Positions 54,140-63,144 of a DNA stretch of 64,000 nt are shown piece by piece. Under the pieces are notes generated by a model. That model was not told the origin of the DNA. It did not search any database and was given only the letters and a program-made list of their open reading frames with translations. The stretch lies in NCBI GenBank assembly GCA_023436885.1, contig JAEZHI010000050.1:62001-126000 (forward strand), given 5' to 3'. Source of the DNA: Pseudomonadota bacterium (GTDB taxonomy: Bacteria > Pseudomonadota > Alphaproteobacteria > Rhizobiales > Pleomorphomonadaceae). The translations under genes were made by a program, and so were the position numbers. Numbering within the stretch: position 1 is the first letter of the stretch; every line of letters starts with the position of its first letter.

Positions 54140-54491
54140 GTCAACGGATCATTGATGATTGGAAGCACCCCTTTGACCATCCCGTCCATAATTGGAGGAG
54201 TTTTTTGACCTAACTCACCAATTCTTGCGCCGGAATCGATCGTTTCAAGGTGAAGAAGCAGTGTTTTCGCTCCGTCACACCGTCCACAGCCCGACAATTA
54301 GACAAAAGTCGATAGCAATCGAAAGGCGAGACGATCCCCAGCTCAAGCACCAACCGGAGATAGAGGTATCGAGTTTGAGACCGCTCGCGTCGAGCGTTGC
54401 AGATCGTCGGCAGGTCACAGCAAGGCACAAGTGAGCCCGCCCCTCGGTAGGAGAGCTTGCGATGCGATCAAGACAAGGGAAATGCGAAGGT
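54140..54491. other. Gap with no supported gene
   Basis: 352 bases between the operator of the transport operon and the DeoR stop. Small open frames on both strands lack ribosome-binding sites and family features. A short CGCTCG/CGAGCG inverted repeat near 54380 is the only structure seen. Confidence 0.5.
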
Positions 54492-55349
54492 TCAGGTTGC
54501 GACGATTAGCTCGATACCGCGGCGCTCGAATTCCTTGGCGTCACTATCGGTTATGCCATCGTCGGTGACGAAGGAATGGATGACGTCCAGGTTACCGAGC
54601 CGCGTGAAGGAGGTGCGATTGATCTTGGACGAGTCAGCCACGAGATAAACATGGGCAGCCGCCTTGATCATTGCCTCCTTGAGCTGAAGGTCAGCAAAGC
54701 TCGGGTAAGTGAGCCCTGCATCAACCGATACGCCGGCCGTCGCCAAGAACAGCTTGGACGCAAAGATATTCCTGAAATACTCGACCGACTTGTCGCCGGA
54801 GAGGGAAAGCGTCGGCGCTTTGAACTGACCGCCTGGCATATGCACGGCATAGCCAGGAACTGCGCCCAATATGATAGCTATATTCAATGCGTTGGTGATG
54901 ACAGTCAGGTTTTCGCGCGTCGTCAGGCGCTGGGCGATCTCCGTGGTGGTCGACCCGGCATCAAGAATGATGGTCTCGTTGTTCTTCACAAGCGACGCAG
55001 CCTTGGCGCCAATCTTGCGCTTTTGATCCATGTTCTCGATATGCTGCAGCGACATGGTCCCAACCTGCTGCTGCACCGTCTTAAGGTAGGCGCCGCCGTG
55101 CTCGCGCAGGATATAGCCGTCCTGCTCCAGACGCTCGAGATCCTGCCGGATCGTGGCCTCGGATACCTTGAAAGCCTGAGAAAGCTCACGCACGCGGGCG
55201 CTTCCCTCCTCCTGCAGCCACTCAAGAATCTTCATGCGCCTGGGCTCGGCGAGCAGACCCGTGAAAGCGGTGGTTTCCGCAGCCGCAGCGGCACGCCTGC
55301 CCGCCACACCCGCATCCGTTCCGCTACCATTCGATGATTCTGTCGCCAT
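54492..55349 (-). CDS. DeoR-family regulator of the rare-sugar regulon
   Basis: A protein of about 285 residues. ATG 55349 (MATESSNGSGTD...) was chosen over an upstream TTG. The DeoR helix-turn-helix follows an Ala-rich leader: RRMKILEWLQEEGSARVRELSQAFKVSEATIRQDLERLEQDG. The C-terminal DeoRC sensor shows ILDAGSTTTEIAQRL, LTVITNALNIAIIL and PTLSLSGDKSVEYF. It probably senses a phosphorylated sugar intermediate. It sits between the transport operon and the catabolic operon, both preceded by the triple-repeat site; 159 bases from its own start to the nearer site allow autoregulation. Confidence 0.93.
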   Translation of the reverse strand: MATESSNGSGTDAGVAGRRAAAAAETTAFTGLLAEPRRMKILEWLQEEGSARVRELSQAFKVSEATIRQDLERLEQDGYILREHGGAYLKTVQQQVGTMSLQHIENMDQKRKIGAKAASLVKNNETIILDAGSTTTEIAQRLTTRENLTVITNALNIAIILGAVPGYAVHMPGGQFKAPTLSLSGDKSVEYFRNIFASKLFLATAGVSVDAGLTYPSFADLQLKEAMIKAAAHVYLVADSSKINRTSFTRLGNLDVIHSFVTDDGITDSDAKEFERRGIELIVAT

Positions 55350-55508
55350 GGAGACCTTCGCTTTCTTGCGATCCTTATAGCTCCGATTTTCGCCCAACGG
55401 CCACGTCTTTTTGCCGACACCAGCCAGAGCAAGCCGCCTCGCAGCTCGGTCCCGTCGCCGTTCGGGGCAAAAATCCTATTGACAAAACGCACCCCAAAAA
55501 ACATCATT

Positions 55509-55537
55509 AAACGAAAGAAAGCGATAAAAATCGAAAA
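55509..55537 (+). promoter_or_regulatory. DeoR-type triple-repeat operator, copy 2
   Basis: CGA cores at box positions 4, 14 and 24, matching the copy at 54111-54139 in 24 of 29 bases. It is 43 bases before the isomerase start, in the divergent region 55350-55580 shared with deoR. Confidence 0.8.
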
Positions 55538-55580
55538 CTGAATTCATGTCGGCGGAACATTGGCCGATGGGAGGATGGAC

Positions 55581-57047
55581 ATGACGGACAAGTTCAAGCG
55601 CGAAGTGACCCTTGGCCTGGTGGTCGGCAGCCGGCAGTTCTTCAACGGCGCCCCCTGCATCAAGGCGCGCAACGACCTTGAGACCCAAGCCAAGCGCCTC
55701 GGCATTCGCACGCTGATGCCGCCAGTGGACGCCACGGTGAATGGAGCCGTGCAGTCACGCGACGATGCCAAGCTCTACGGCCGGTTCTTTGCCGCCCACA
55801 AGCATGAGATCGATGGTCTCGTCATCTCGCTCGCCAACTTCGGCGACGAGATCGCCATCATCGAGATGGTCATGGCGGCCAGCCTCGGCGTGCCGATCCT
55901 CCTGCAGGCCTGCAACGACGAGTTCGACAAGGTCGACGTGAAAAGCCGTCGCGACGCCTTCTGTGGCAAGATCTCGGTCGCCAACAACTTCTACAACTAC
56001 GGTGTCCCGTTTACCGAGACCACCAGCCATACCTCCGACCTAGACGGCGAGGAGTTTGGTGCCGATCTCGACACTTTTGCCCGGGTATGCCGCACGGTGC
56101 GCGGCCTTCGCCATGCGCGCATCGGCGCGATCGGCGCTCGCACCGCCCCCTTCCAGACCATGCGCTATTCGGAGAAGCTGCTCCAGGCGATGGGCGTCAC
56201 CGTGGTGCCGGTCGATCTGTCCGAGATCATCGGTCGCGCAAAGGCGCTCGACGACAACGCTGCCAGCGTCAAGGAGAAGCTCTCGGCCATCGGCGGTTAC
56301 GGAAAGATCGACGCCCACATCCGGCCGGAGCAGGTGCTTAAGCAGGCCAAATGGGGCATCGCCATCGACGAGTGGATGAACGAGAACGACTGCGATGCCT
56401 CGGCCATCCAGTGCTGGCGGTCGCTGCAGGACAACTATGGCTGCGCCACCTGCCTTTCGATGAGCATGATGGGCGAGAAACTGATGCCCAGTGCTTGCGA
56501 AGTGGACGTTCTCGGCACGCTTTCCATGTATGCGCTGACACTGGCGGCTGCTCAGCCGGCTGCCATTCTCGACTGGAACAACAACTACGGCTACGACCCA
56601 GAGAAATGCGTCGGCACGCACTGTGGCAACTATCCGAAGAGCTTCTTTGGTGACACGCCCAATATCGGCGAGCTCGACGTGCTCGGCGAGACCATCGGTC
56701 GCGACAAGTGCTTCGGTGCCGTCAAGGGCAAGGTGAAGGCGGGGCCGATGAGCTTCCTGCGCTTCTCGTCAGACGACCTCAACGCCACGATCAAGGCTTA
56801 CGTCGGAGACGGCCAGTTCACTGACGATCCCTACGGCATGGACGGCGGCATCGCCGTGATCCAGGTCGAAAAGCTGCGGCAGCTTCTGAAAGTCGTGACG
56901 CAGAACGGTTTCGAGCATCACGTGGCGATGGTGCGTGGCCATGTGGCCGGCGTCGTCGAGGAAGCGGTCAGTCGCTACCTCAAGCTGCCCATCTACCATC
57001 ACAATGGCGAGGCTGCGCCGACGCTCGGTCTCAAGGCCTTCTGTTGA
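55581..57047 (+). CDS. L-fucose/L-arabinose isomerase-family protein, probable rare-sugar aldose-ketose isomerase
   Basis: A 488-residue protein. ATG 55581 follows GGGAGG by six bases. The C-terminal half carries the fucose-isomerase-type metal site: Glu307 (SACEVDVLG), Asp331 (ILDWNNNYG) and His347 (GTHCGNYP). The N-terminal half (TLGLVVGSRQFFNGAPCIKARNDLETQAKRLG) is a Rossmann-like domain as in FucI/AraA relatives. It would convert an imported aldose to its ketose. First gene of the operon with the two transketolase subunits and the kinase. D-apiose to D-apulose is my leading guess; I cannot confirm that the known enzyme is of this family. Confidence 0.85.
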   Translation: MTDKFKREVTLGLVVGSRQFFNGAPCIKARNDLETQAKRLGIRTLMPPVDATVNGAVQSRDDAKLYGRFFAAHKHEIDGLVISLANFGDEIAIIEMVMAASLGVPILLQACNDEFDKVDVKSRRDAFCGKISVANNFYNYGVPFTETTSHTSDLDGEEFGADLDTFARVCRTVRGLRHARIGAIGARTAPFQTMRYSEKLLQAMGVTVVPVDLSEIIGRAKALDDNAASVKEKLSAIGGYGKIDAHIRPEQVLKQAKWGIAIDEWMNENDCDASAIQCWRSLQDNYGCATCLSMSMMGEKLMPSACEVDVLGTLSMYALTLAAAQPAAILDWNNNYGYDPEKCVGTHCGNYPKSFFGDTPNIGELDVLGETIGRDKCFGAVKGKVKAGPMSFLRFSSDDLNATIKAYVGDGQFTDDPYGMDGGIAVIQVEKLRQLLKVVTQNGFEHHVAMVRGHVAGVVEEAVSRYLKLPIYHHNGEAAPTLGLKAFC

Positions 57048-57078
57048 CGGCCATCGGCCGCAACCCGGAGAACGCGAA

Positions 57079-57927
57079 ATGCCACTTTCTACCGCCTCGG
57101 CGCCGGCCTCCGGCGCCGACAGGATCGACATTGTCCGCGCAAGGGCACTGGCTATCCGACGCAGCGCCTACACCATGGTTCACGAAGCACAGCTTGGCCA
57201 TCCAGGAGGCGACTTCTCGGCGGCCGATATCTTGGCAGCGCTCTATTTCGGCGTCATGCGCTACGATCCGAACGAGCCCCGCCACCCCGATCGCGACCGT
57301 TTCGTTATGAGCAAGGGGCACTGCACCGGTGCTTTTTACTCGGTACTCGCTCAGGCCGGCTTCTTTCCGGAAGCCCAGCTCAAGACCTACATGCAGCCGT
57401 TGTCCAAGCTGAATGGCCACCCCAACCGCAACTACCTTCCGGGCATCGAAACCAACACCGGCCCGCTCGGTCATGGGCTGCCGGTCGCCGTAGGTATTGC
57501 CATTGCGGGCAAGCTCACCGGCAACGACTATCGAACCTTCGTCCTGACCGGCGATGGCGAGCTGCAGGAAGGCTCCAACTGGGAAGCGGCCATGGCCGCC
57601 GGTCATCGCAAGCTCAACCGCCTGACCGTCATCGTCGATCGCAACCGCCTGCAGCAGGGCGACCGGACCGAGGCGACCAACGGCCTCGACCCGCTCGACG
57701 ACAAGTGGCGCGCCTTCGGCTTCCACGTCGAGATGATCGATGGTCATGACCACGGTGCCTTGCTCGACGTGCTCGGTGCCGATCCAGCAGGCCGCGACAA
57801 GCCGCTCTGCGTGATCGCTAACACCATCAAGGGCAAGGGCGTGTCCTTCATGGAAGACAATGTGGCCTGGCACCACGGCGTTCCCACCGACGAACAGTTC
57901 GCCCAGGCGATGAAGGAGCTTATCTGA
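57079..57927 (+). CDS. Transketolase, N-terminal (ThDP-binding) subunit
   Basis: A 282-residue separate subunit. ATG 57079 has GGAG eight bases upstream. Seen: HEAQLGHPGGDFSAADILAAL, VMSKGHCTGAFYSVLA with His81, GPLGHGLPVAVG, and the thiamine-diphosphate motif GDGELQEGSNWEAAM (Gly158-Gly160) through Asn189 in VIVDRNRL. It covers only the first third of an ordinary transketolase, so activity needs the partner encoded immediately downstream. This split form is known for specialised sugar pathways, including apulose-4-phosphate transketolase (AptAB). Confidence 0.93.
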   Translation: MPLSTASAPASGADRIDIVRARALAIRRSAYTMVHEAQLGHPGGDFSAADILAALYFGVMRYDPNEPRHPDRDRFVMSKGHCTGAFYSVLAQAGFFPEAQLKTYMQPLSKLNGHPNRNYLPGIETNTGPLGHGLPVAVGIAIAGKLTGNDYRTFVLTGDGELQEGSNWEAAMAAGHRKLNRLTVIVDRNRLQQGDRTEATNGLDPLDDKWRAFGFHVEMIDGHDHGALLDVLGADPAGRDKPLCVIANTIKGKGVSFMEDNVAWHHGVPTDEQFAQAMKELI

Positions 57928-58883
57928 TGTCGGCCGCCACCAAGACAACCGAGGGCCTTTACGACTGCCGTGACGCCTTCTCGAAGACGCTTGAGGCGCT
58001 GGCCGAGGCGGACGAACGCGTGGTCGCCGTCGTCAACGACAGCGTCGGCTCGTCCAAGCTCGGCGGCTTCAAGAAGCGCTGGCCGGAACGCCTCGTCAAT
58101 GTCGGTATCGCCGAACAGAACATGGTTGGCGTTGGTGCCGGCCTTGCCAATGGCGGTCGGATCCCCTTCGTCTCCTGCGCCTCCTGCTTTCTGACCGGTC
58201 GGGCGCTGGAACAGGTGAAGGCGGACGTCGCCTACTCCAACACCAACGTCAAGCTGTGTGGCCAGTCGCCCGGCATCGGCTACGGCGAACTTGGACCGAC
58301 GCATCATTCGATCGAAGATCTCGCGTGGTTGCGCCCCTTGGCCAATCTTTTCACCATCGTGCCCTCCGACCCTTGGGAGACTGAGCAGGCCGTCCGTTTT
58401 GCCGCGGCCTATGACGGGCCGATATTCATCCGCGTCAGCCGCTACCCGGTGCCGGCACTCAAGCACAAGCTCGATCGCATCGAACCGGGCAAGGCCGAAG
58501 TGATGCGCGACGGCAAGGATGTCGCCATTCTCGCCAATGGTGTGATGCTGCACAAGGCGCTTCAGGCGGCCGAAGTACTGGCCGAGCAGGGCGTGTCGGC
58601 GCGTGTCGTCAATATGGCTTGGATGAACCCTCTTGACGTCGAGGCGATCATCGATGCCGCCAGCACCGGGGCCATCGTCACCGTCGAGGAGGCGAGCGTG
58701 CGTGGTGGTCTCGGCGGTGCCGTTGCCGAAACGCTTGCGCTTCATCGGCCGGTACCGATGGAGATGCTCGGCTTCCCGGGCTTCGTTCCCACCGGGACCG
58801 TGGACTTCCTGTTTGACCATTTCGGGCTGAGCGTCGCCGGCATATCCTCGGCCGCATTGAAGGCGATCAGCCGCAAGGGGTGA
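57927..58883 (+). CDS. Transketolase, C-terminal (pyrimidine-binding) subunit
   Basis: A 318-residue partner subunit overlapping the N-terminal subunit gene by one base (TGATG). The pyrimidine domain contains the essential Glu63 in NVGIAEQNMVGVGAGLA, with FLTGRALEQVKADVAYS and the C-terminal Transketolase_C domain (VSARVVNMAWMNPLDVEAII). Tight coupling gives equal amounts of both subunits. It would transfer a two-carbon unit between a ketose phosphate and an aldose phosphate. Confidence 0.93.
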   Translation: MSAATKTTEGLYDCRDAFSKTLEALAEADERVVAVVNDSVGSSKLGGFKKRWPERLVNVGIAEQNMVGVGAGLANGGRIPFVSCASCFLTGRALEQVKADVAYSNTNVKLCGQSPGIGYGELGPTHHSIEDLAWLRPLANLFTIVPSDPWETEQAVRFAAAYDGPIFIRVSRYPVPALKHKLDRIEPGKAEVMRDGKDVAILANGVMLHKALQAAEVLAEQGVSARVVNMAWMNPLDVEAIIDAASTGAIVTVEEASVRGGLGGAVAETLALHRPVPMEMLGFPGFVPTGTVDFLFDHFGLSVAGISSAALKAISRKG

Positions 58884-58885
58884 TG

Positions 58886-60349
58886 ATGGACAAGGCTCTC
58901 GTCCTGGCCATCGACCAGGGAACGACGAATACCAAGGCGCTACTCGTCGATCGTTCGGGGGCGGTGGTTGCGTCGGCCTCCCGGCCGATGGCCGTCGATT
59001 ACCCCGAACCCGGCTGGGCAGAGCAGTCGGCCGGTGCCATATGGCTGGCAGTCAAAGCTGTTGTCGATGACTTGGCTGCCCACCCCCGGGCGACCGACGT
59101 GGCGGCTCTTGCTGTTTCAAACCAGCGCGAATCCATCGTTGTCTGGGATGCGACCACCGGCAAGCCGCTGGCGCCCTGCATCATCTGGCAATGCCGCCGG
59201 ACCGCCTCGGCCTGCGAAGCGCTGATTGCAGCGGGGCATGGCGACTTCGTCGAGGCCAAGACCGGCCTCGGCATCAATCCGCTGTTCCCGGCCACCAAGA
59301 TCGCCTGGATCCTCGACCGAATCCCCGACGGGCGGGCGCGGGCAGCGACCGGCACCATTCGGGCTGGGACAATCGATAGCTGGCTCCTTTGGAACTTCAC
59401 CGGTGGCAAGGTTCACGCTACCGACCATTCCAACGCCAGCCGCACCCAGCTGTTCGACACCGAGGCGCTCCGTTGGAGTGACGAGCTCTGCGCGCTGTTC
59501 AACGTCCCGAAGACAATGCTGGCCGAGGTGAAGTCGTCCAATAGCCGGTTCGGCGTAACGGCGGCCGGAACCACCGCCCTGCCCGCCGGTGTGCCGATCC
59601 ATGGCATGATGGGCGACTCGCATGCCGCCCTGTTTGGTCACGGCGTACGCGAGCCGGGCACAGTCAAGGCGACCTATGGCACCGGCACGTCGCTGATGTC
59701 GCTTGTGCCCAAGCGCGTTCGATCGCGCCATGGCCTTTCCGGCACCATCGCCTGGAGCCTCGGCGATCGGGTTTGGCATGCTCTCGAGGGCAACATCTCG
59801 GTGTCCGGCCAGACGGTCGCCTTCATGGCCACGCTGCTTGGCCTCAAGGACGCCGCTGCTCTCGCCGATCTCGCGATGACCGTACCGTCCAGCAACGGCG
59901 TCGCCTTCGTGCCGGCGCTGGTGGGCCTCGGAGCGCCGCATTGGCGAAACGACGTGCGCGGCGAAATATCCGGCCTGTCGCTCGGTACGCAACCGGCGCA
60001 TCTGGCGCGTGCCGCCGTCGAGGCAGTGGCCTTTCAAGTGGCCGACGTATTCGCGGCGATGGAAGCAGACATCGGAGCGGCGCTTTCCGGTCTTTCGGTG
60101 GACGGTGGCGCCTCGCGCAATGACTTCCTGATGCAGTTCCAGGCTGACATCCTCGGCCGTCCGCTCAAGCGCGGCAAGTTCCCCGAGGTCAGCGCCCTTG
60201 GTGCGGCCTCGGTAGCCTTCCATGGGCTCGGCCTCGCCGTGACAGCCAACGATGAGGGGCAGAGCTTGTTCATGCCGACCATGCCGGGCGAGGCGCGGGA
60301 GGCGCATCTCGCCGGCTGGCGAAAAGCGGTGGGCCATCTCCTGGCCTGA
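58886..60349 (+). CDS. FGGY-family carbohydrate kinase
   Basis: A 487-residue sugar kinase. ATG 58886 has AAGGGG five bases upstream; ATG 58883 and GTG 58880 are alternatives. The N-terminal ATPase fold starts ALVLAIDQGTTNTKALLVD, the centre has GMMGDSHAALFGHGVREPG and ATYGTGTSLM, and the FGGY C-terminal signature is LSVDGGASRNDFLMQFQADILG. It would phosphorylate the ketose formed by the isomerase, providing the transketolase substrate. A strong terminator follows. Glycerol and xylulose are other FGGY substrates, so specificity is inferred from context. Confidence 0.92.
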   Translation: MDKALVLAIDQGTTNTKALLVDRSGAVVASASRPMAVDYPEPGWAEQSAGAIWLAVKAVVDDLAAHPRATDVAALAVSNQRESIVVWDATTGKPLAPCIIWQCRRTASACEALIAAGHGDFVEAKTGLGINPLFPATKIAWILDRIPDGRARAATGTIRAGTIDSWLLWNFTGGKVHATDHSNASRTQLFDTEALRWSDELCALFNVPKTMLAEVKSSNSRFGVTAAGTTALPAGVPIHGMMGDSHAALFGHGVREPGTVKATYGTGTSLMSLVPKRVRSRHGLSGTIAWSLGDRVWHALEGNISVSGQTVAFMATLLGLKDAAALADLAMTVPSSNGVAFVPALVGLGAPHWRNDVRGEISGLSLGTQPAHLARAAVEAVAFQVADVFAAMEADIGAALSGLSVDGGASRNDFLMQFQADILGRPLKRGKFPEVSALGAASVAFHGLGLAVTANDEGQSLFMPTMPGEAREAHLAGWRKAVGHLLA

Positions 60350-60377
60350 CAGCTGTACGAGCAGTGACGAAATGATG

Positions 60378-60417
60378 GCGGCGGAACGATTCCGAGGATC
60401 GTTCCGCCGCTCATTTT
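60378..60417 (+). terminator. Strong terminator of the rare-sugar catabolic operon
   Basis: A perfect 13-bp stem (GCGGCGGAACGAT with ATCGTTCCGCCGC) around a seven-base loop, then TCATTTTT. It lies 29 bases after the kinase stop. Confidence 0.92.
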
Positions 60418-60602
60418 TACTGTCGGCTTCGCACCCCCGAGAGAGGTCGAGGCGAGCGTCAGCGTCAGCTTTTAGTCTAGTTGCGATCGGCTCGCGAGAG
60501 CTCTGACTCGCCCGACCTGCATCGATAAGGCACCCGAATCTCAACATCTCCAAACACATGGCAATGCGCTGGTCCGAAAGGACATCAATTCTGCCTCTCC
60601 CT

Positions 60603-60620
60603 TGAGAAAATGTTTTCTCA
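60603..60620. promoter_or_regulatory. LacI-type operator 1 (TGAGAAAA-TG-TTTTCTCA)
   Basis: Perfect 8-bp arms with a two-base centre, upstream of the LacI gene. With the second site it brackets a TTGACT (60623-60628) that could be a -35 element. The remainder of 60418-60602 holds nothing I recognise. Confidence 0.8.
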
Positions 60621-60636
60621 CGTTGACTTTGTATTA

Positions 60637-60652
60637 GAGAAAAGGTTTTCTC
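60637..60652. promoter_or_regulatory. LacI-type operator 2 (GAGAAAA-GG-TTTTCTC)
   Basis: Perfect 7-bp arms with a two-base centre. The centre is 33 bp from that of operator 1, about three helical turns, so two repressor dimers could bind the same face across the promoter. Confidence 0.8.
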
Positions 60653-60706
60653 ACGCTCAACAAGCGGGAGGGAAAACTGAGTAGCATCGGCGGCAAACGT
60701 GGACGG

Positions 60707-61699
60707 TTGACCATCCACACCGTGGCGGCGCTGGCGGGCGTGTCGATATCGACCGCGTCAAAAGCGCTGAACGGCAGCGGCCGAATGAGCGAGGAGACAC
60801 GCGAGCGGGTGAAGAAGGTGGCGCAGGAGGTCGGGTTCCGACCCAATGCGCTGGCGCGGGGCCTGATCACCAAGCGCAGTTTCACCATTGGGCTTCTGAC
60901 CAACGATACCTACGGCCGTTTCACTCTGCCAGTGATGGCCGGCGTGTCAGAAGAGCTGGTCGGGCACGGCGTGTCGGTCTTCCTGTGCGCCATAGAGGAC
61001 GATCCGGAACGGGCGCGCGTTCATGTCGATGCCATGCTCGACAAAAGCGTCGACGGCATCATTGCATCCGGCAAGCGCCTCGACCGGCAGTTGCCTGTCG
61101 ACCTCTCGGGCCTTTCGGTCCCGGTGGTCTACGCTTTCACCAAAGGCCCGGCTGACGGTGTGACACTTCGCTCAGACGACGAACAGGGCGCCCGATTGGC
61201 TTCGCGCTGTCTGATCGATGCCGGCTGCCGGCGGATCGTTCACATAACCGGCCCCAAGACTTTCCAGTCTGTGCGGGAACGGGCCGACGCCTATCGCACG
61301 GCCATCGATGGGCCGCCGGAAGTGCTGCACGGCATCTGGGCAGAGGCCTGGGGACACGAAGCGGTGGCGCAGCTTTGGGAGCGTGGCGGCGAAAAGCCGG
61401 ACGGCATCTTTTGCGGCAACGACCAGATCGCCCGCGGTGTCGTCGACGGCCTGCGCGAACGCGGCGTCCGAGTGCCGGAAGACGTGGCCGTGGTCGGCTT
61501 TGACAATTGGGAGATCGTGGCGGCGCAGACGCGACCGCCTCTGACGACGGTCGACATGAACCTCAAGACGCTCGGTCGGGAAGCCGGCCGACTGGTGCTG
61601 GCGATGTCGGAGGGCCGGGAAGTGCAATCCGGTACGCGCAAGCTGCCATGTTCGCTGGTGATCCGCCAGTCTTGTCGGGGCGGCGAAGCCCCAGCCTGA
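60707..61699 (+). CDS. LacI-family regulator of the last sugar importer
   Basis: A 330-residue LacI protein. Helix-turn-helix TIHTVAALAGVSISTASKALNGSGRMSEETRERV is at the very N-terminus, then hinge (VGFRPNALARGLITKRSFTIGLL) and effector domain with GVRVPEDVAVVGFDNWEIV. Start is TTG 60707; a CTG at 60677 has the better ribosome-binding site (GGGAGG, five bases) and would add ten residues, so the true start is open. Followed after 48 bases by the binding-protein gene, so regulator and importer are probably one autoregulated operon under the two operators. Confidence 0.92.
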   Translation: MTIHTVAALAGVSISTASKALNGSGRMSEETRERVKKVAQEVGFRPNALARGLITKRSFTIGLLTNDTYGRFTLPVMAGVSEELVGHGVSVFLCAIEDDPERARVHVDAMLDKSVDGIIASGKRLDRQLPVDLSGLSVPVVYAFTKGPADGVTLRSDDEQGARLASRCLIDAGCRRIVHITGPKTFQSVRERADAYRTAIDGPPEVLHGIWAEAWGHEAVAQLWERGGEKPDGIFCGNDQIARGVVDGLRERGVRVPEDVAVVGFDNWEIVAAQTRPPLTTVDMNLKTLGREAGRLVLAMSEGREVQSGTRKLPCSLVIRQSCRGGEAPA

Positions 61700-61747
61700 G
61701 AGCTATGGATTTTGCGGGAAGAGGAACCCGCTTAGGAGGAGAGAGCG

Positions 61748-62989
61748 ATGAAAGTCACCAAGCTGCTGGCCGCGGCCAGCCTCGTTACGTTTGTTTTCGC
61801 CACAGGCGCTGCAAGTGCCGAGACCTTGAGCATGTGGGTGCGCAGCGGCATCGGCGCGTCGTTCACCAGCCTTGTGAAGGCCTATAACGACAGCCACAAG
61901 GACAAGGTCGCGCTGACCGAAGTCCCGCAGACAGAGCTGGTTCAGAAATATGCGACTGCCATCGCGGGTGGCCAAGCGCCGGACGCACTCTCGCTGGACC
62001 TGATCTACAACCCCGCTTTCGCGGCTGCCGGCCAGTTGCAAGATCTTACGGACTGGGCCAAGGCCCTCCCCTACTTCTCTTCGCTGTCGCCAAGCCACGT
62101 CAAGCTCGGTACCTACGAAGGCAAGATCTACGGTCTGCCGATGTCGGTCGAAACCTCGGTGTTTGCCTGGAACAAGGACCTCTACAAGAAGGCGGGCCTC
62201 GACCCGGACAAGGCGCCCAAGACCTGGGATGAGATCTCGGCGAATGCGAAGAAGATTCGCGCCCTCGGCGATGACATCTATGGCTTCTATTTCTCGGGTG
62301 GTGGCTGCGGCGGCTGCATGATCTTCACATTCACCCCGCTCACCTGGGGCGCCGGCGCCGATATCCTGTCGGAAGACGGCAAGAAGGCGACGCTCGATAC
62401 GCCGCAGATGCGCAAGGCGGTCGGCTATTATCGCGACATGGTCAAAGCGGGCGTCGTGCCGCCGGGCGCTGCCTCGGATACCGGCACCAACTTCCTGTCG
62501 ATCACCAACGGCAAGATCGGCCAGCAGAACCTAGGCGCCTTCGCCATCGGTACGCTGGTCACCGAGCATCCCGACATCCACTTCGGCGTATCCTTGATTC
62601 CGAGCGTCGATGGCAAGACATCGTCCTTTGCTGGTGGCGATAATTTCGTGGTCACCAAGGGATCGCCGCATGCCGCCCTCGCCAAGAACTTCCTTGAGTA
62701 TGCCTACTCGCTCGAGGGACAGAAGGTCATGGCGAAGTACGGCAGCCTGCCGACCCGGGCCGACCTGGCCAAGGAAGTGCTCAAGGATCTCGATCCGCGC
62801 ATGCAGGTCGGCGTCGATGCCATTGCCGTGGCCAAGACCCCCTATACGCTGCAGTTCAATGACCTGATCAATAGCGCCAACGGCCCATGGGCGTCGTTCA
62901 CCAATGCGGCGATCTTTGGCGAGGACGTCGACGGTGCCTTTGCCAAGGCCCAGGACGAGATGCAGAGCATCATCGACAACGCCCAGTAA
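61748..62989 (+). CDS. CUT1 sugar ABC binding protein
   Basis: A 413-residue family-1 solute-binding protein: signal peptide VTKLLAAASLVTFVFATGAASAE, then TLSMWVRSGIGASFTSLVKAYNDSHKDKV, YGLPMSVETSVFAWNKDLYKKAGLD and a Gly/Cys-rich insert FSGGGCGGCMIFTF around residue 185. That insert, with two close cysteines, is unusual for the family and may form a disulfide. GGAGG lies upstream of ATG 61748. It is followed by a stem-loop and a MalF-type permease. Confidence 0.93.
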   Translation: MKVTKLLAAASLVTFVFATGAASAETLSMWVRSGIGASFTSLVKAYNDSHKDKVALTEVPQTELVQKYATAIAGGQAPDALSLDLIYNPAFAAAGQLQDLTDWAKALPYFSSLSPSHVKLGTYEGKIYGLPMSVETSVFAWNKDLYKKAGLDPDKAPKTWDEISANAKKIRALGDDIYGFYFSGGGCGGCMIFTFTPLTWGAGADILSEDGKKATLDTPQMRKAVGYYRDMVKAGVVPPGAASDTGTNFLSITNGKIGQQNLGAFAIGTLVTEHPDIHFGVSLIPSVDGKTSSFAGGDNFVVTKGSPHAALAKNFLEYAYSLEGQKVMAKYGSLPTRADLAKEVLKDLDPRMQVGVDAIAVAKTPYTLQFNDLINSANGPWASFTNAAIFGEDVDGAFAKAQDEMQSIIDNAQ

Positions 62990-63003
62990 TTTCTGTGATC
63001 GAC

Positions 63004-63031
63004 CCGGCCGGGGGCTCGTTCCTTCGGCCGG
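63004..63031 (+). other. Stem-loop between binding-protein and permease genes
   Basis: CCGGCCG and CGGCCGG (7 bp) around 14 bases, 15 bases after the binding-protein stop and without a T tract. Probably mRNA-stabilising or attenuating, like the one at 26737-26766. Confidence 0.45.
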
Positions 63032-63144
63032 CTCCCACCGGGCGGCGTCCACTTGCGCGACACGTCCGTTCGTCCGCCCCTTTCCACTTCGCATCCGCCA
63101 CGAGGCCCAGGTCTCGAACCGGATGTCTCAGAAGAGCGGCAGCG

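Noticed and set aside
60603..60652. Reading the two A/T-armed inverted repeats as terminators
   Set aside because: They lie upstream of a gene, are near-identical tandem copies, lack a GC-rich stem, and fit operator geometry better. The real terminator is at 60378-60417.
59117..60718. A 533-codon minus-strand frame opposite the FGGY kinase
   Set aside because: Low-complexity Arg/Gly-rich translation, runs across a strong terminator and both LacI operators, and lies opposite a clear kinase gene.
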